A DNA stretch of 64,000 nt. Source: Malania oleifera. Lineage: Eukaryota > Streptophyta > Magnoliopsida > Santalales > Ximeniaceae. The notes beneath the pieces were generated by a model. The model was not told the origin of the DNA. It searched no databases and saw only the letters and a program-made list of their open reading frames with translations. The translations under genes were made by a program, and so were the position numbers. The stretch's first letter is position 1, and each line of letters opens with the position of its first letter. Below, piece by piece: positions 9,975 through 21,310 of this stretch. The stretch spans positions 30,991,032 to 31,055,031 of the forward strand of contig NC_080420.1 in NCBI RefSeq assembly GCF_029873635.1. Direction: 5' to 3'.

Positions 9975-11211
9975 TGTAACGATCTGAAGAATAATGGTAT
10001 TTAAATAATAATGAGGGAGGAAAATGGAAACAGGAACAGAAGGAGGCAGCCGACTTCGTAGCGTTCGTCGACGATATTGTACTTTAGGAGTAAGAACTTA
10101 GGATTTTAAATAGGACTCGTCTATGAATGCAGGGGATTCATCAATGAGGATAACATAGGGTCTCGTCGACGAGGATACAAGAGGGCCTCGTTGACGAAGA
10201 CAAGTTTCGTTGACGAGAAGATGCCGAGAGAGGTTTTTTGGAAGTCTAAAATTCGTCGATGAGGGTGCAGGTTCATCAACAAACTTTCTATAAAACTTGT
10301 CGACGAGGTGATGTGGCTCCTCAATGAATTCCGCAACTTAAATAGTGCTAAACTCATTTTCTTGCATAGAAAACTCACTAAAACCCTCTCTTTTCTCTCT
10401 ATGGTCTCTCACTTCTCTCTCTTTGATTTTGACCCCATTAGCCGCCGGATCGATGATCTGAGGCCACCACGACGCTCCTGGGGAAGTTCTCTCCAAGTCT
10501 GCCAGAGCGGATCATCGGTGGGATGAAGTTGAATTTCATCCCAGATTCAGGGTAAGACATTTTTGTTGAAATTTGACTTCCCAGCAGTTGTAGGAAATGC
10601 TGTAGACATAGAAATAGTAACATTTTGTTCTGGGATATATAGTTTTTAGGGTGTTGAGTGGAGAACCCTGTGGTTGTAGGACCCATCATAATAGGGGGAT
10701 TTTAGCAGGAATCGGGTAAGGGAAATATGTTATACTAGGAGTTTTCATTATGTTAACAGAAATTTTACTATTTCATGTATACCTATTATTATGTAAGTTT
10801 TTACAGAGATTATAAAGCATGTGTGGCGTGAGTAGATATTATTTAATGTACAATTTTACACAGTTTCCCAGTATATGATATTATACAGAACATATAAAGA
10901 TAACCAGATATTTACAGAGATTATACAGACAGATGCATTTACATATACAATTTTATTTAGATAGTTTTTTAGATATATATAAATACAGATGTTTATTTAG
11001 ATCAGTATATGTAGTATTTAAAGAATGTTATGTTTTTCCTAAATGCCATAACACTCAGAGTATACAAACAAATTATACAGATAGAAAGTACAGACAGATT
11101 ATATAGTTATAGCATCAAGATGCTACAGATATTATAGTATTTATAGTACAAATTAATAGTGTTATGGTTCTTTTGGAAACATATTGAAAATAGTAAAAAG
11201 AGTATAGTATA

Positions 11212-11274
<63 letters not shown>

Positions 11275-12076
11275 TATAGTATCAGATCCCTCTGGAAAGA
11301 TTACAGATAGATACAGTTTACAGAGCACGGTACCGTTGCTATATACAGAATAGAGTGCAACCACCTATTTAAATAATACATGGTAAGTAGGTCGATGAAA
11401 TGCCCACATGTGGACAAGCTCTCCATCAAATATGGGTTAAGGAGGGTTGATCAGACTGATGGAGTATAATGGTTTAACCTGGTCGGCCAGCCAGGTTAGA
11501 TCCTACCTACAGGCCGCACAACCCTATCATGAGGGGTTAAATCATGACATACAGTTATCCATATGGAAGTTTTTCAGTTATTATTATGTATATAAATATT
11601 TACAGAGACAGAGAATATACTTATGTACATTAGAAGTATATTGAGTAGAAACCTAAAATACAAATATGCTAAGCAACATGGAAAAGGTGGTGGTTTATAT
11701 TATTTAGATTGTATTTACAGATTCAATTATACATGATTATATAGAAACAGATTTTCATAGTATTGTAACTCATTTCCCACACACTAACAATAGCATATTT
11801 CGTCTTACTGAACGTCGTCTCATCCCATTAAATTAATATTTTTCAGGTGATCTAGTTAGGCGAGTAGATCAGGCTCATAGATCAAGGAAGTTACAGTTCA
11901 GGCCTGTCAGTAGAGTGAGTATTTTAGGAAGGTTACTCAGTTGAGGGTATTTTGGGAAATAGATGTACGTGTATATTTTGGGAATATTTTAGCACTCTGG
12001 TATTGTATATTTTCTTGATTGTATTTATATGAATTCCACTTCTCGCTACTTAGGTTGATGGTTTGATTTAATCTAG
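9975..12076 (+). repeat. LTR of the Tekay-like gypsy element (~2.1 kb)
   Basis: The LTR starts TGTAACGATC directly after the polypurine tract and runs to a primer-binding-site-like sequence at 12077. It contains about ten variants of the palindromic decamer CGTCGACGAG (10065-10330), a pyrimidine-rich block with ATG-starting short frames (10380-10550), and an AT/GTAT microsatellite (11215-11275). The 3' border is placed only from the following PBS, so it is approximate. Confidence 0.75.
11215..11277. repeat. Microsatellite (TA)n(TATG)n
   Basis: A run of about 15 TA units followed by about eight GTAT units inside the Tekay-like LTR. Confidence 0.95.
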
Positions 12077-12089
12077 TAGGTATCAGAGC
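12077..12089 (+). other. Primer-binding-site-like sequence (initiator tRNA-Met) following an LTR
   Basis: TAGGTATCAGAGC differs from the standard plant PBS TGGTATCAGAGC by little. It sits where a PBS sits after a 5' LTR, although the LTR on its left is the 3' LTR of the element on that side. Confidence 0.6.
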
Positions 12090-12154
12090 ATTATAAATTT
12101 TATAGTATATAAAAAAAAGAACTGGAAAATAAATAGTAAGTCGTTACACAATGA

Positions 12155-13640
12155 CAGTCAATGTTCTTTTATTGAAAACCCTATATGCTTTACTATTAAG
12201 ATCATAGCCTAGGAAAATGCCTTAATCAGATTTAGAATCAAATTTCCCTAGATGATCATTATCCCTATGCACAAAGCATTTACAACCAAAAACATGAAAA
12301 TAGGAAATATTAGGTTTATGGTTGTTCCACAATTTATAAGGGGTTTTATTAAGTGATAGTCTAATCAACACCATATTCATGACATAATAAGCAGTATTTA
12401 TAGCCTCGGATAAAAAATATTTAGGTAAGTTATGTTCATTCAGTATAGTTCTACCCACTTCTTATAATGACCTATTCTTTCTTTCTACCACGCTATTTTG
12501 TTGAGGGGTCCTAAGTGCAGAAAAGTTATGTGATATGCCCTCTAGGTTACAATAATTTTCTATGCTTTCATTTTTAAATCTAGTGCCTCTATCATTTCTT
12601 ATATGAGTTATCTTATAGCCTTTTTCATTTTGAATTCTCCTACAAAGCTTAGTAAACTGTTCACATGATTTATTTTTATGTGAGAGAAATAACACCCATG
12701 TGAACATAGAAAGTCATCAACAACGACAAAAGCATATGATTTACCACCAAGACTTTGCATAAAATTAGGACCAAACAAATCCAAGTGAAGCATTTCAAGT
12801 GGTCTAGTGGTAGATATAAATTTCTTTTTCTTAAAACTTGATTTCATTTGCTTACCCATTTGACATGCATCTCATATTTTATCTTTTACAAACGATGTTT
12901 TAGGCAAGCCTTTTACTAAGTCTTTTCTTACTAGTTTTGACAATAAGTCCATTCTAGCGTGTAAACATTTTCATTTACTGCAGAAAAACAAGTTACTTGT
13001 TGTGAAGCTAAGTTATCAAAAGTGGTAGTGTATACATTTTCACGGCGATCTGCAATAAAAGGCACTTTATGATCTGATTTACTTTCAACTATGCATTTAT
13101 CATTTTCAAATGATACCTTATATCCTTTATCACACAATTGACTTATGCTCAATAAGTTATGCTTCAACCCATCAACTAATAGAACATTATCAATAACCAG
13201 GGAAGGATCCTTACCAACCTTACCTATGCCGATGATGTGTCCCTTTGCATTGTCGTCGAACATCACATACCCTCCATCCTTGGGAATGATTGACGCAAAT
13301 TTTGCCTTATCGTCAATCATGTGTCGTAAGCACCCGCTATCCAAATACCACCTGTGCTTGGAGGAGGACGATCTCAAAGATACCTACAAAATAGACTAAG
13401 TAACTGATGCAAGTCGCCAAATTTTATTGGGTCCACGGGGGTTAGTAACTGGATCACCCTTAAGTACCCACACTTTTCTAATTTTCGCATGCATACTCTT
13501 AAATGGACAATCAAATTGAATACAGCCAATTTTTTTGCATTTAAAACATTTCATTTTACACTTAGGATCTTTAAGTGGGACTTGAGATTTTGATTCACTT
13601 GTGAAATGTTCCAAGTAAAGATTAGGTCATCTAAAATTTT
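12155..13640 (-). pseudogene. SIRE-like copia protease and integrase (decayed, 3'-truncated)
   Basis: Reading the minus strand from high to low coordinates, the protease reads HRWYLDSGCLRHMIDDKAKF (near 13350; catalytic DSG intact) and ends in HNLLSISQLCDKGYKV. GAG-pre-integrase residues follow. The integrase core has MLHLDLFGPN (12770-12800), VVVDDF, IRNDRGTRFKNESI and TPQQNSVVERKNRSL, so the D-D-E residues can all be placed, although frameshifts at about 12715 and 12470 break it. The reading continues through NKTPYKLWNNHKPNISYFHVFGCKCF and NSKAYRVFNKRTLTV and stops abruptly at about 12155. RT, RNase H and the 3' LTR are missing. Upstream (13396-13614) lies a zinc-knuckle-like linker CFKCKKIGCIQFDCP. 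The element appears to abut the Tekay-like leader. Confidence 0.88.
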
Positions 13641-13683
13641 CAATGCCATTGAAATCTAGACCCTCTTTACTCAGAGAATTTCT

Positions 13684-15060
13684 TTAGGGACCAAGTAATT
13701 TTTCAAAATTGTGTTTGCCCTCAGTGAATTTAAAAATAATTTTGAAACTATTCTCCAATTTCCTCTCAAACTCAGTAATAGTCACATATTTTTCTTTCAA
13801 AATAGAAGCATGAAGGGTTTTTGCAATTCCAAACAATTTTGACCATTTTTTACGTTTTTTTTTTTTCAAATCATCATTTTCTTTGGTCATTTTTTTCAAC
13901 AGTTTAGATACACAAATATATTCAAATTGTAATTCTCTAAACATAGGCATGCAATCAGAATTACAATCATCAGATGAATAATATGAAGATAAAAAATAAG
14001 AGGATGATACCTCATCACCATGTGCCATCAAGCACAGATTAGAAACCTCTGAGTCTCTGTGGTTTGAGTCTGAGTCACTGTTGCATAATTTATCCCATGA
14101 AGTGCCTGCCTTCATGGCTTCTTCTTTTTCTTAGTCTCCTTTTTCAGTAGTGGGCAGTTCGACTTGATGTGCCCAACTTTGTTGCAATTGTAACACATGG
14201 GAGCATTTGATTTTTCTTTTCCTTTACTAGACTCTCCCTTCTCAAATGCAGACCCCCTATATCTTTTGTATGACTTTCTATTCTTCCTAAAGAATCTGCT
14301 GAGTTTTCTAGTTAGCATGGGCATATCATCCTCAGAGTTAGGTTTGCTGCATTCACTAGATGTATTAGTGGAGGTTTTCAATGTAGTCACCTTTTTCGTC
14401 CTATTATGTTCATTGAGTCTCTTATTTATGGCTAATTCATAGGTAATCAGGGAACCTATCAATTCATCTAGAGTTATGGCCTTAGGGTCTCTACCCTCAA
14501 AAATGGTCGTAGCCTTAGCTTCCCAAACAGGAGGCAAGCCTCTAAGGATCTTCCTAATCATCTCATATGTAGGATAGGTCTTACCTAATGCATGTAGTGA
14601 GTTTATAATGTGTGTGAATCTAGTGTACATGCTTTGAATGGACTCGCCTACATTTATCCTAAAGGCCTCATATTCACTAGTCAGCATATCTATCCTACTA
14701 TCTTTCACATCCCTAGTACCTTCATACGTGACTTCTAACTTATCCTAATTTTCTTTTGCAGTAGCACATGCCATTACTCTGTTAAACTCATTCACATCAA
14801 GACCACAATATGGAATATTCATAGCAGTAGCATTCAAACTAGCAACTTTCATATCATCATCATTATATTCTTCCTCAATTTTAGGAACTCTAGTTGTACC
14901 CTCTGTTTTCATAGGAACATAATTCCCCTTCGAGATGATCCTCCACACCTTATAATCTGTGTTTTGAAGGTACATGTGCATCCTCTATTTTTGAAAGGTG
15001 TGATTAATACCACTGAAAACCAGAAGTCGTGTGGAAGATGGTCCCTTAGGAAAAAGGGTC
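13684..15060 (-). pseudogene. SIRE-like copia gag (UBN2-type) with zinc knuckle
   Basis: Minus strand. The N-terminal part MHMYLQNTDYKVWRII (14981 downward) is the start of the copia gag fold. After a stop at 14742-14744 the frame reads SRIDMLTSEYEAFRI, MYTRFTHIINSLHALGKTY and ILRGLPPVWEAKATTI, the classic UBN2/gag block (14112-14708). A perfect CCHC knuckle CYNCNKVGHIKSNC lies at about 14150-14195. A Ser/Asp-rich and Lys-rich coiled segment follows (13684-14115). SIRE/Maximus copia gags have this layout. Only a few stops are present, so this is a relatively young pseudogene compared with the Tekay copy. Confidence 0.88.
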
Positions 15061-15118
15061 ATGGATCTATGAGCCATCTAAGACCTCTTGCAAAATAACT
15101 ATTAGTGTCTATGCTACA

Positions 15119-15132
15119 TGACTCTGATATCA
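15119..15132 (-). other. Primer-binding site of the SIRE-like copia element
   Basis: On the minus strand this reads TGATATCAGAGTCA, close to the initiator-Met PBS. It sits between the gag leader and the LTR. Confidence 0.7.
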
Positions 15133-15134
15133 AT

Positions 15135-15860
15135 TGATAGCTTTACCGTGATCCCAAAAGGGGGGGAGTGAATTCGTATTTTAAAATTAATGCCCTAGGT
15201 CAATATCCTAACAATAGTATTTTCACAACCCTAAAGTCAATCTAGTGCATGTAAATTAAATCAATTGATATATGTAGCAAAAATTAAATAGCACAATTTA
15301 ATCAACCAAGCATGCACCATAAAGCAGTAAAAGTAAGTGACACCTTGAAGTGTTATCGAGGTTCAGCAAATTGCCTACGTCCCCACCTTGACTAACAAGC
15401 ACAAGGATTTCCACTATAATGCTCACTTAAATGGGTGGAGCGGCACCTAAACAACTACGTCAATTAGCATAGGACTGACCTCAACCTTTACACATAATCT
15501 TTATCGGGTTGGATTACCGCCCCCTCAGGCCATACCTGGAATACAACAATATTTTTCTCAATCAAACTGGTACAGTGATTATGCTTTCATGTAAAGCAGA
15601 TATTTATCCAATACGAGCAATCACATACACATCAACAATATGGATATAGTGTAAGCTCAGTGATGCAAATAGTTGTGCTAACAACACTAAATAGGGTATT
15701 ATCAATGAAATGCTCAAAAGTGTTCAATATAAGCAATATCTTGGAATTTTAGAAAAACACATTTCACTTTAGCATCTTCTTACCTACTTGCCATGTCCAA
15801 ATGAGACCATCCTAAATCAACTTATTCACAAACGTAGCGTGAATACATATGCGGTATTAA
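15135..15860 (-). repeat. 5' LTR of the SIRE-like copia element (far border uncertain)
   Basis: The near border is exact (TGATAGCTTTACCG on the plus strand, next to the PBS). The LTR holds the GATCCCAAAAGGGGGGGAGTGAATT and AAATTGCCTACGTCCCCACC segments that I associate with SIRE/Maximus LTRs. No second LTR is present to fix the far border, which I place before the Athila-like 3' sequence. Confidence 0.6.
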
Positions 15861-16896
15861 ACAGTTGAAGAATCTTCATATGTGGAAAACATGTGTTGTG
15901 TCCCTGACTTTTTGTGGTATTTGTGTGGTGCAGACATTAACATTTCATTTCACGTGCATTTCTATTTGTTTTATTCTTTCTTTTGCTCATTCTTCAATTT
16001 TATCTTTTCTTGGTCAATTAGGACAATCATTACACTTCTTTCATTATCTTTATACTGCCAATAGGAATTAAGCTTGAACAGTAGTCCATGAACTAAGTCT
16101 TTCTCTAGGGGTGGCTCAGCCTTCACATCTTGAGTAAGTTACAAGACCTAGGTTTCTATCTCCCCACTAAATGTCACCTCTAGGCTAGCAAATCAAAAAT
16201 AGAGACTAGTGTACAAAGAATTGTCCAGAAGAAAAGAGAACTGAGATGTTAACACTCAAAAGGATGATGAATAGCTCAAGGATATCTCATAAGGTGTCAT
16301 AGTCACTACGGGTGTTTTCTCAGTGATCACAAGAAACCCTAAGTGCAATGAATCACGTGAATGTGTCTATTTAACCTCACGAGATGCCATGTACATACAA
16401 GAGTTTATACAGCCAGATTAACATGAGTGTACTACCAATCAATTCTTCATGGGGTTACAAAATCATATAAAGAGAAACTATGCATAAATGACTCGAGTGT
16501 GTAATTTTTAGGTTATATGCAAGTATGTGAAGGGTATAAGTCAGTGTTAATCATGGCATAAGTCAGTGTAATTCCTCACTACTCTTTCTTTATTTTCTCT
16601 TTTTTATTTTTATTTTTTTTCAATTTAATATATAAAACCTAGCATGTATACGTGTACAATGTCACATACAAATGCTCACCCCCTAACTAAAGTGGAACAT
16701 TGTCCTCAATGTGAAAGCATAGGGGAAATAGAAAAACTGTGCACGAGAGAAGTAAGGTGTACTTGGATGGAGAAGTAATGGAAAATAAAAACTGAACTAT
16801 AAAAAAAATATATCTGAAAATTAACTAAAAATAAAATAAGGTAAAACAAAATGAAAAGAAGATAAAGAAAAACATCACAGTTGTCTGGAGGAGGCT
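15861..16896 (-). other. 3' untranslated part of an Athila-like gypsy element; pol absent
   Basis: On the minus strand the segment near 16690-16720 reads CACATTGAGGACAATGTTCC and then a TTAGGGGGTGAGC motif. Athila-type elements carry these after integrase. Here they lie directly after the gag C-terminus (16897), with no protease, RT, RNase H or integrase in between. The open frames at 15865-16071 on the plus strand have no domain. I infer an internal deletion. Confidence 0.6.
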
Positions 16897-18540
16897 CTAA
16901 AGGATCGGGTCTCCAAATTTGAGCTGCCACAATGAATCAGTCTGCATACCTGCATGAAAGTCAGCCTCAAATGCATTAATACTCTTCAAAATACTAGACA
17001 ATACATATGCAGATTGACTTTCATGTTTTAACAAGAAATGGTCATTATTCAACATATTTTCTAGGGAATTTACTTCTTTACGAACTGGTTTTTGAGGAAA
17101 ATTTGTTGGAACAGTTACCTTTAGTTCTTTAGAAGCATTAGCATTAAAAGTTTTACCTAGTTCCTTGGAAGTTAAACATTCACCATTCTTCTCACCCTCT
17201 TTATCGGATGTACCAATCATCTTACCACTGCAAGGATTTGCTTCAACATTGGACTTCTTGACATTTATTCCAGTCCGGAGTGACGGTTCCACGACTGCCA
17301 AGCTCTGAGGATAAGGTACCATAGGTTGGTACTCCTTATTAGTATCAACCTCCTCATTAATTGGTTGCTTCACTTCTAGGCCCGCTTCCTCTAGTTTTTC
17401 TTTGACTTCATTTGTCTCAGTCGTAACTTCAGATGCCAAGACAACTAGTTATTTGTCAATGAGCATCTCAGGTCAGGGAAATTCTTTCCCGCTTCTTAAA
17501 GTAATGATGGCCTCCGCTATCTCAAGAGAAACATTATGTATTTATTGTTGTTGCTGCTGGTATTCTTGAGGACTAGGCTAAGGTTCTACCAGAAATTCCC
17601 CTTTTTCTAAGATATCCAATTACATGCTTATCACATTAATGATGTCTCACAATTCATTTATGTCCTAAGTATATTGATTGATTTGAATTTGCATGAATTG
17701 CTGAAAGGCATCCTTAAGAGACATTCTCAGCGAAACAGGTGCTGCATTAAATTGAAATCCTGACGACGCACAACTCTAAGGGATCTATTGTGGTTGATAC
17801 TAAGGCGGAAGAGTGTTTAGATAATATGTTGGCTCATATTTATCTCTACCACTGATTGTACTGATAGGTTGTACTATCATGGGTGCCTGATTGTATCGTG
17901 TATCCTATTGTTGGACACTTTCATCTAAGTAATCAAAGAATGATAGTGTCTAATCTAGTTCCTTACTAAAGAGTTCTCCATTACACATGGTCTGGACAAA
18001 GTGCTTGTAGTCAGGAGTAAGAGTTGTATAGAAACAATTAACTAACTTCCATGATTCAAACCCGTGATGTGGACAAGTACTTAGCAGATCCTTGAACCTC
18101 TCCTAGCAAGCCCGAAAAGTCTCATCACCATTTTGTATAAACTGAATGATCTATTCCTGCAAAAATTGAGTTCTCTGTGAGGAACAAAACCTATGCAAAA
18201 ATTCACGCTCTATATCAGCCCAATTAGAGATAGAGTGAGATCTCAAAGAATTAAACCACATCGTCGCCTTATCCTTTAAAGAGGCAAGGAATAAACAAAG
18301 TCTGGTAGATTCATCAATTCTAGCACGAGAGAAAAAAAATATTGCGGGTTAACTCGAACTTCGTCAGGTGCTGATAAGGGCACTCAGATTCCGTCCCATA
18401 GAACTGAGGTAGCAACAACTTCCCCCCGCGATGCATCATGAAATTAAGTTTGTCATTAGGTAAAGCAGTGTAAGATGGTGTAGTGGTGTATTGAAGTTGG
18501 AAAAAATTCATAAGCGTGCATGGTGCAGGTGCAGCCATAA
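16897..18540 (-). pseudogene. Athila-like Ty3/gypsy gag (heavily decayed)
   Basis: Minus strand, start near 18538 (MAAPAPCTLMNFF). Early residues read LLLPQFYGTESECPYQHLTKFE, the Athila/TAT gag entry motif (F-x-G-x4-DP-x2-H-L-x2-F in the family). After many stops the hallmark ITLRSGKEFP appears at 17479-17505. The open C-terminal part (16897-17439) reads KEYQPMVPYPQSLAVV, matching the PYPQRL-type motif before Athila protease. The reading then ends in non-coding 3' sequence, so pol is missing. Gag would have formed the particle; this copy cannot. Confidence 0.78.
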
Positions 18541-18630
18541 TTTTTTTTCAAAGCTCAATTCCTTTTTTTTTTTTTTTCATGAGACTAATTAAAATGACGG
18601 GGAAAACACTAATTTGAGACTAAGACCGAC

Positions 18631-18655
18631 ATTCCTCGGCAATGGTGCCAAAAAC
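18631..18655 (-). other. Primer-binding site of the Athila-like element
   Basis: On the minus strand: TTTTTGGCACCATTGCCGAG, a mutated form of the TGGCGCCGTTGCCGGGGA PBS that is widespread in Athila/TAT elements. It is located between gag and the LTR. Confidence 0.8.
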
Positions 18656-18656
18656 C

Positions 18657-19908
18657 TAACTCACTCTAAAAATGAGCAGTTTGGAAGCTATCCCAAGTAT
18701 AGGAGTTCTGTCATATAATATTCACCCTAAAGGCCATATTGACTCCTTAGGGAATACAATTTAATCTCAAATTTTGCGTAATTCCAATCAAAAAATAAGA
18801 AACAAAGAGGCAATGAACACAGTTCATATTCGGGTTTTCTAGTTTTTGAGATTTTCTTTTGACAAATTAACCAAACATGCAATTTAAACTCTAAATCCTA
18901 ACATGCACTGAATTTAAAACAAGAAACAGAAATCCTACGTTAACAACCAAACAAGAATTGGAACACATGTTGAATTTCGAAATAAAAACTAAAGATAATA
19001 ACTTTCCTATTTAAATTAAGCATGCAATTAGAAAAAACTCAATCGAACAAAAAAAGAAATAAATTTTAATGCAAGCAAGAACAAAAATTAACTTCCTAAT
19101 AATTAACGATAACCGAAAGCATAATAAAAATTTGAACTTTAGCTAAACTGCCCTTAACTTAAAGAAGACCCAACACAATTTAATCTTAAAACAAAAACAT
19201 TAAATTTAAATCCTATGGAAAATATTTTTTTTTTCTTTTTGAATTTTATGCTCTTTTTTTCTCAAGAAACCAAACCAAACTTTAATAAAAAAAAAAAATA
19301 ACCCAAGCAAGTTAATTCTAATGATAATGTTAAATAAGACAAAAGAGAAATTACTTTATTTAAATGATAATAATCAAAAAAGAATTAAAAATTGAAACTT
19401 TAATAAAAATTCTGCTAACAAAATATAGCAATTATTCAGTTATTTAGAGGCAATAGCAAAAAAAAACTAAATAGAGAGAGAGAGAGAGAGAGAGAGAATG
19501 AAGATGGCTGGCCCGTGAATGATGTAGCAGCTGCAGGTCTCAGGTGCTGCAGCAAGCTGGGGAGAAGACGGAGAGTAGGCAGTATCTAGGAACAAACCAT
19601 AGGGAGAACACACAGCTGGGAGCCTCGAGTCTAGGAGATTCTTGAGTTGCAGTAGCAGTTGAGAGGAGAGGAGCAAGCCGTGAGGATCTTCACGGTTTTA
19701 GGAGCAGCACACAACAGAGCAGCAAGTGAGGATTCAATCATGTGGGGGGCTTGTTTGTAGCAGTTGGGGTAGGAAAGAGTAAGGGAGAGAAAGAGAAGAG
19801 GGTTGAAAGGGTGAGGCTTCGGTTGAGAGTAATTAGGTATTTAATTAAAAATATAAGCCCCAATGCATAAATTAAAATGCCTAATTATGCAGTTTAAGTG
19901 TGTAATCA
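18657..19908 (-). repeat. 5' LTR of the Athila-like element (~1.25 kb)
   Basis: In minus orientation it begins TGATTACACACTTAAACTGC (19908 downward) and ends GAGTGAGTTA next to the PBS. Both ends match the solo LTR at 53075-55113 (TGATTACACGCTTAAATTGC...GTGAGTCA), including the segment CTCCTATACTTGGGATAG. A GA microsatellite (19471-19499) lies inside. The 69-aa frame at 19467-19676 is incidental. Confidence 0.85.
19471..19499. repeat. (GA)n microsatellite
   Basis: An uninterrupted run of about 14 AG units within the Athila-like LTR. Confidence 0.95.
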
Positions 19909-20154
19909 CATGACGTCATTGGTAAATAGTCTTGTGAGCGCGTGTTGTTGATGCTGAATTTTTTGGCGGTGCATGGGAGCACGTGTAGAAGCACTTTAAC
20001 TCCGTTTGAGACGTGGTTTTCACCTTTGCATTCATCTTGACAAGAATTTCACAATGGTATGCTCAAAAATAAATTTTGAGTAACTTCAAATCTGGGAGAA
20101 ATTTTGAATTTCTCTCTGTTCGCCTCTATTTGGTGAATTTTAGCGAACCTAGGT

Positions 20155-20166
20155 GCTCTGATACCA
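20155..20166 (-). other. Primer-binding site (TGGTATCAGAGC) of a small copia element
   Basis: On the minus strand this is an exact TGGTATCAGAGC initiator-Met PBS. The leader to its left (19914-20154) is cut by the Athila-like LTR, so the copia element was there first. Confidence 0.8.
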
Positions 20167-20167
20167 C

Positions 20168-20528
20168 TGATGGGTTGAGGTGACTCATTCAATCACTGGT
20201 TGTGATTGAAACTCAGTGAGGATTACACTTAATTGCAAAACAATTAATTTTAATAATAATCTGGAAATAAATTATAGAGGAAAATCTCAATACAAAATCT
20301 CTCACTGGTTATTCACCCTCTCTACACCACACATTACATTACACACACACACATCTATTTATGGAAAAGGATTAATGGTAGATGGATATTAATTTCAACG
20401 AAATTGGCTGGTAGGTGGAGTAGGTTGCCTACAGTTTAGAAAATTCAACAATATTGGGCTGGGTTGGTGGAGCAACTATTGACGAAGTTTTGCTGCCACC
20501 ATCCCACCATCAAGTTTGATCTTCAACA
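20168..20528 (-). repeat. LTR of a small copia-type element (361 bp)
   Basis: In minus orientation it starts TGTTGAAGATC and ends CAACCCATCA one base before the PBS, with the TG...CA termini expected of an LTR. It includes a CA/TG microsatellite at 20339-20352. The partner LTR and coding region are not in the window. Confidence 0.6.
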
Positions 20529-20689
20529 CCTAATTCTAAAAACTAGCACAACCTAAGTAAAAGTAAAATCCAACCAAAGGAGATTAGAATTCGCCAAAGT
20601 TTTGCTCCAAACAATACTTAGTGTAGCACTTGATTGAATATCCCAACACGTCTTCGATCTCTCCAAATTTTGAAAAATCTTTTTGTTGC

Positions 20690-21310
20690 TATCTTTCAAA
20701 TTTCCAAGCAGACTACAGCCATGGGAGAATTAAAAATGAGTCTTTGAAAGCTACCTTATGATCTTCCTTTCGATGCTACCAAAAGATTTTCAATATTTTA
20801 TGGCATCGCTCAACTTAAATTCAAGAAACCAATGCAACTATTCAAGACCTTCTTTGTGAAGGGGTGGTGGATGAGAAAACGAGAAACAATCTCCTCCATT
20901 TGAAGACATGACAGATAGTGATTGACTATGAAAAACCTTTTCATCTTGAGATTGTAGGATCCTATTAAGAGTACCCAACCGAAAAAAAAAAAAAAAAAAC
21001 TAACATTTAATGGAATTGGAGAAGCTCACAGTGAATTATAAGGAAAACCATATTCGATTTGTGAACTTGATGAAAAAAAGATACCGTGTTTTCCACTGAG
21101 AAGATACTAGAAGAAGAGCTAGGACAGTGAATTGTGTCAACCTCATCCTTAAGAATTCAAAGCTAAGTTTAAATCATAGAATATCTTAGGGCACTTGGCT
21201 AAGAACTTGAAGAATGAAAAGAAGAAAAAGGCAAAAGATGGAAATGAGTAGATTTTTATGCTATGGTTGTAGAATATTGGACATGATTTTTCACACTGTT
21301 AATTCATGTT
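20690..21310 (+). pseudogene. Decayed retroelement gag-like remnant with zinc knuckle
   Basis: Plus strand. A broken reading from ATGGCATCGCTC (20800) ends near 21240-21310 in CYGCR...NIGHDFSHC, a CCHC-type knuckle once a one-base frameshift is allowed for. A Lys-rich stretch (NEKKKKAKDG) precedes it. Gag proteins of plant LINEs and some copia elements look like this. No reverse transcriptase is found downstream, so the class cannot be decided. Confidence 0.3.

Noticed and set aside
11107..11364. 85-aa minus-strand frame with a Tyr/Ile/Thr/His run
   Set aside because: It is generated by the TA/GTAT microsatellite in the LTR.
15865..16071. 68-aa hydrophobic frame on the plus strand as a small membrane protein
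   Set aside because: It is antisense to the 3' region of the Athila-like element, AT-driven and without homology that I can recognise.
16300..16320. CACTACGGG as a possible left end of CACTA-2
   Set aside because: It lacks the A-run of the family TIR and no TTAGTGACGG array follows.
19467..19676. 69-aa minus-strand frame as a gene
   Set aside because: It sits inside the Athila-like LTR and its end is coded by the GA microsatellite.
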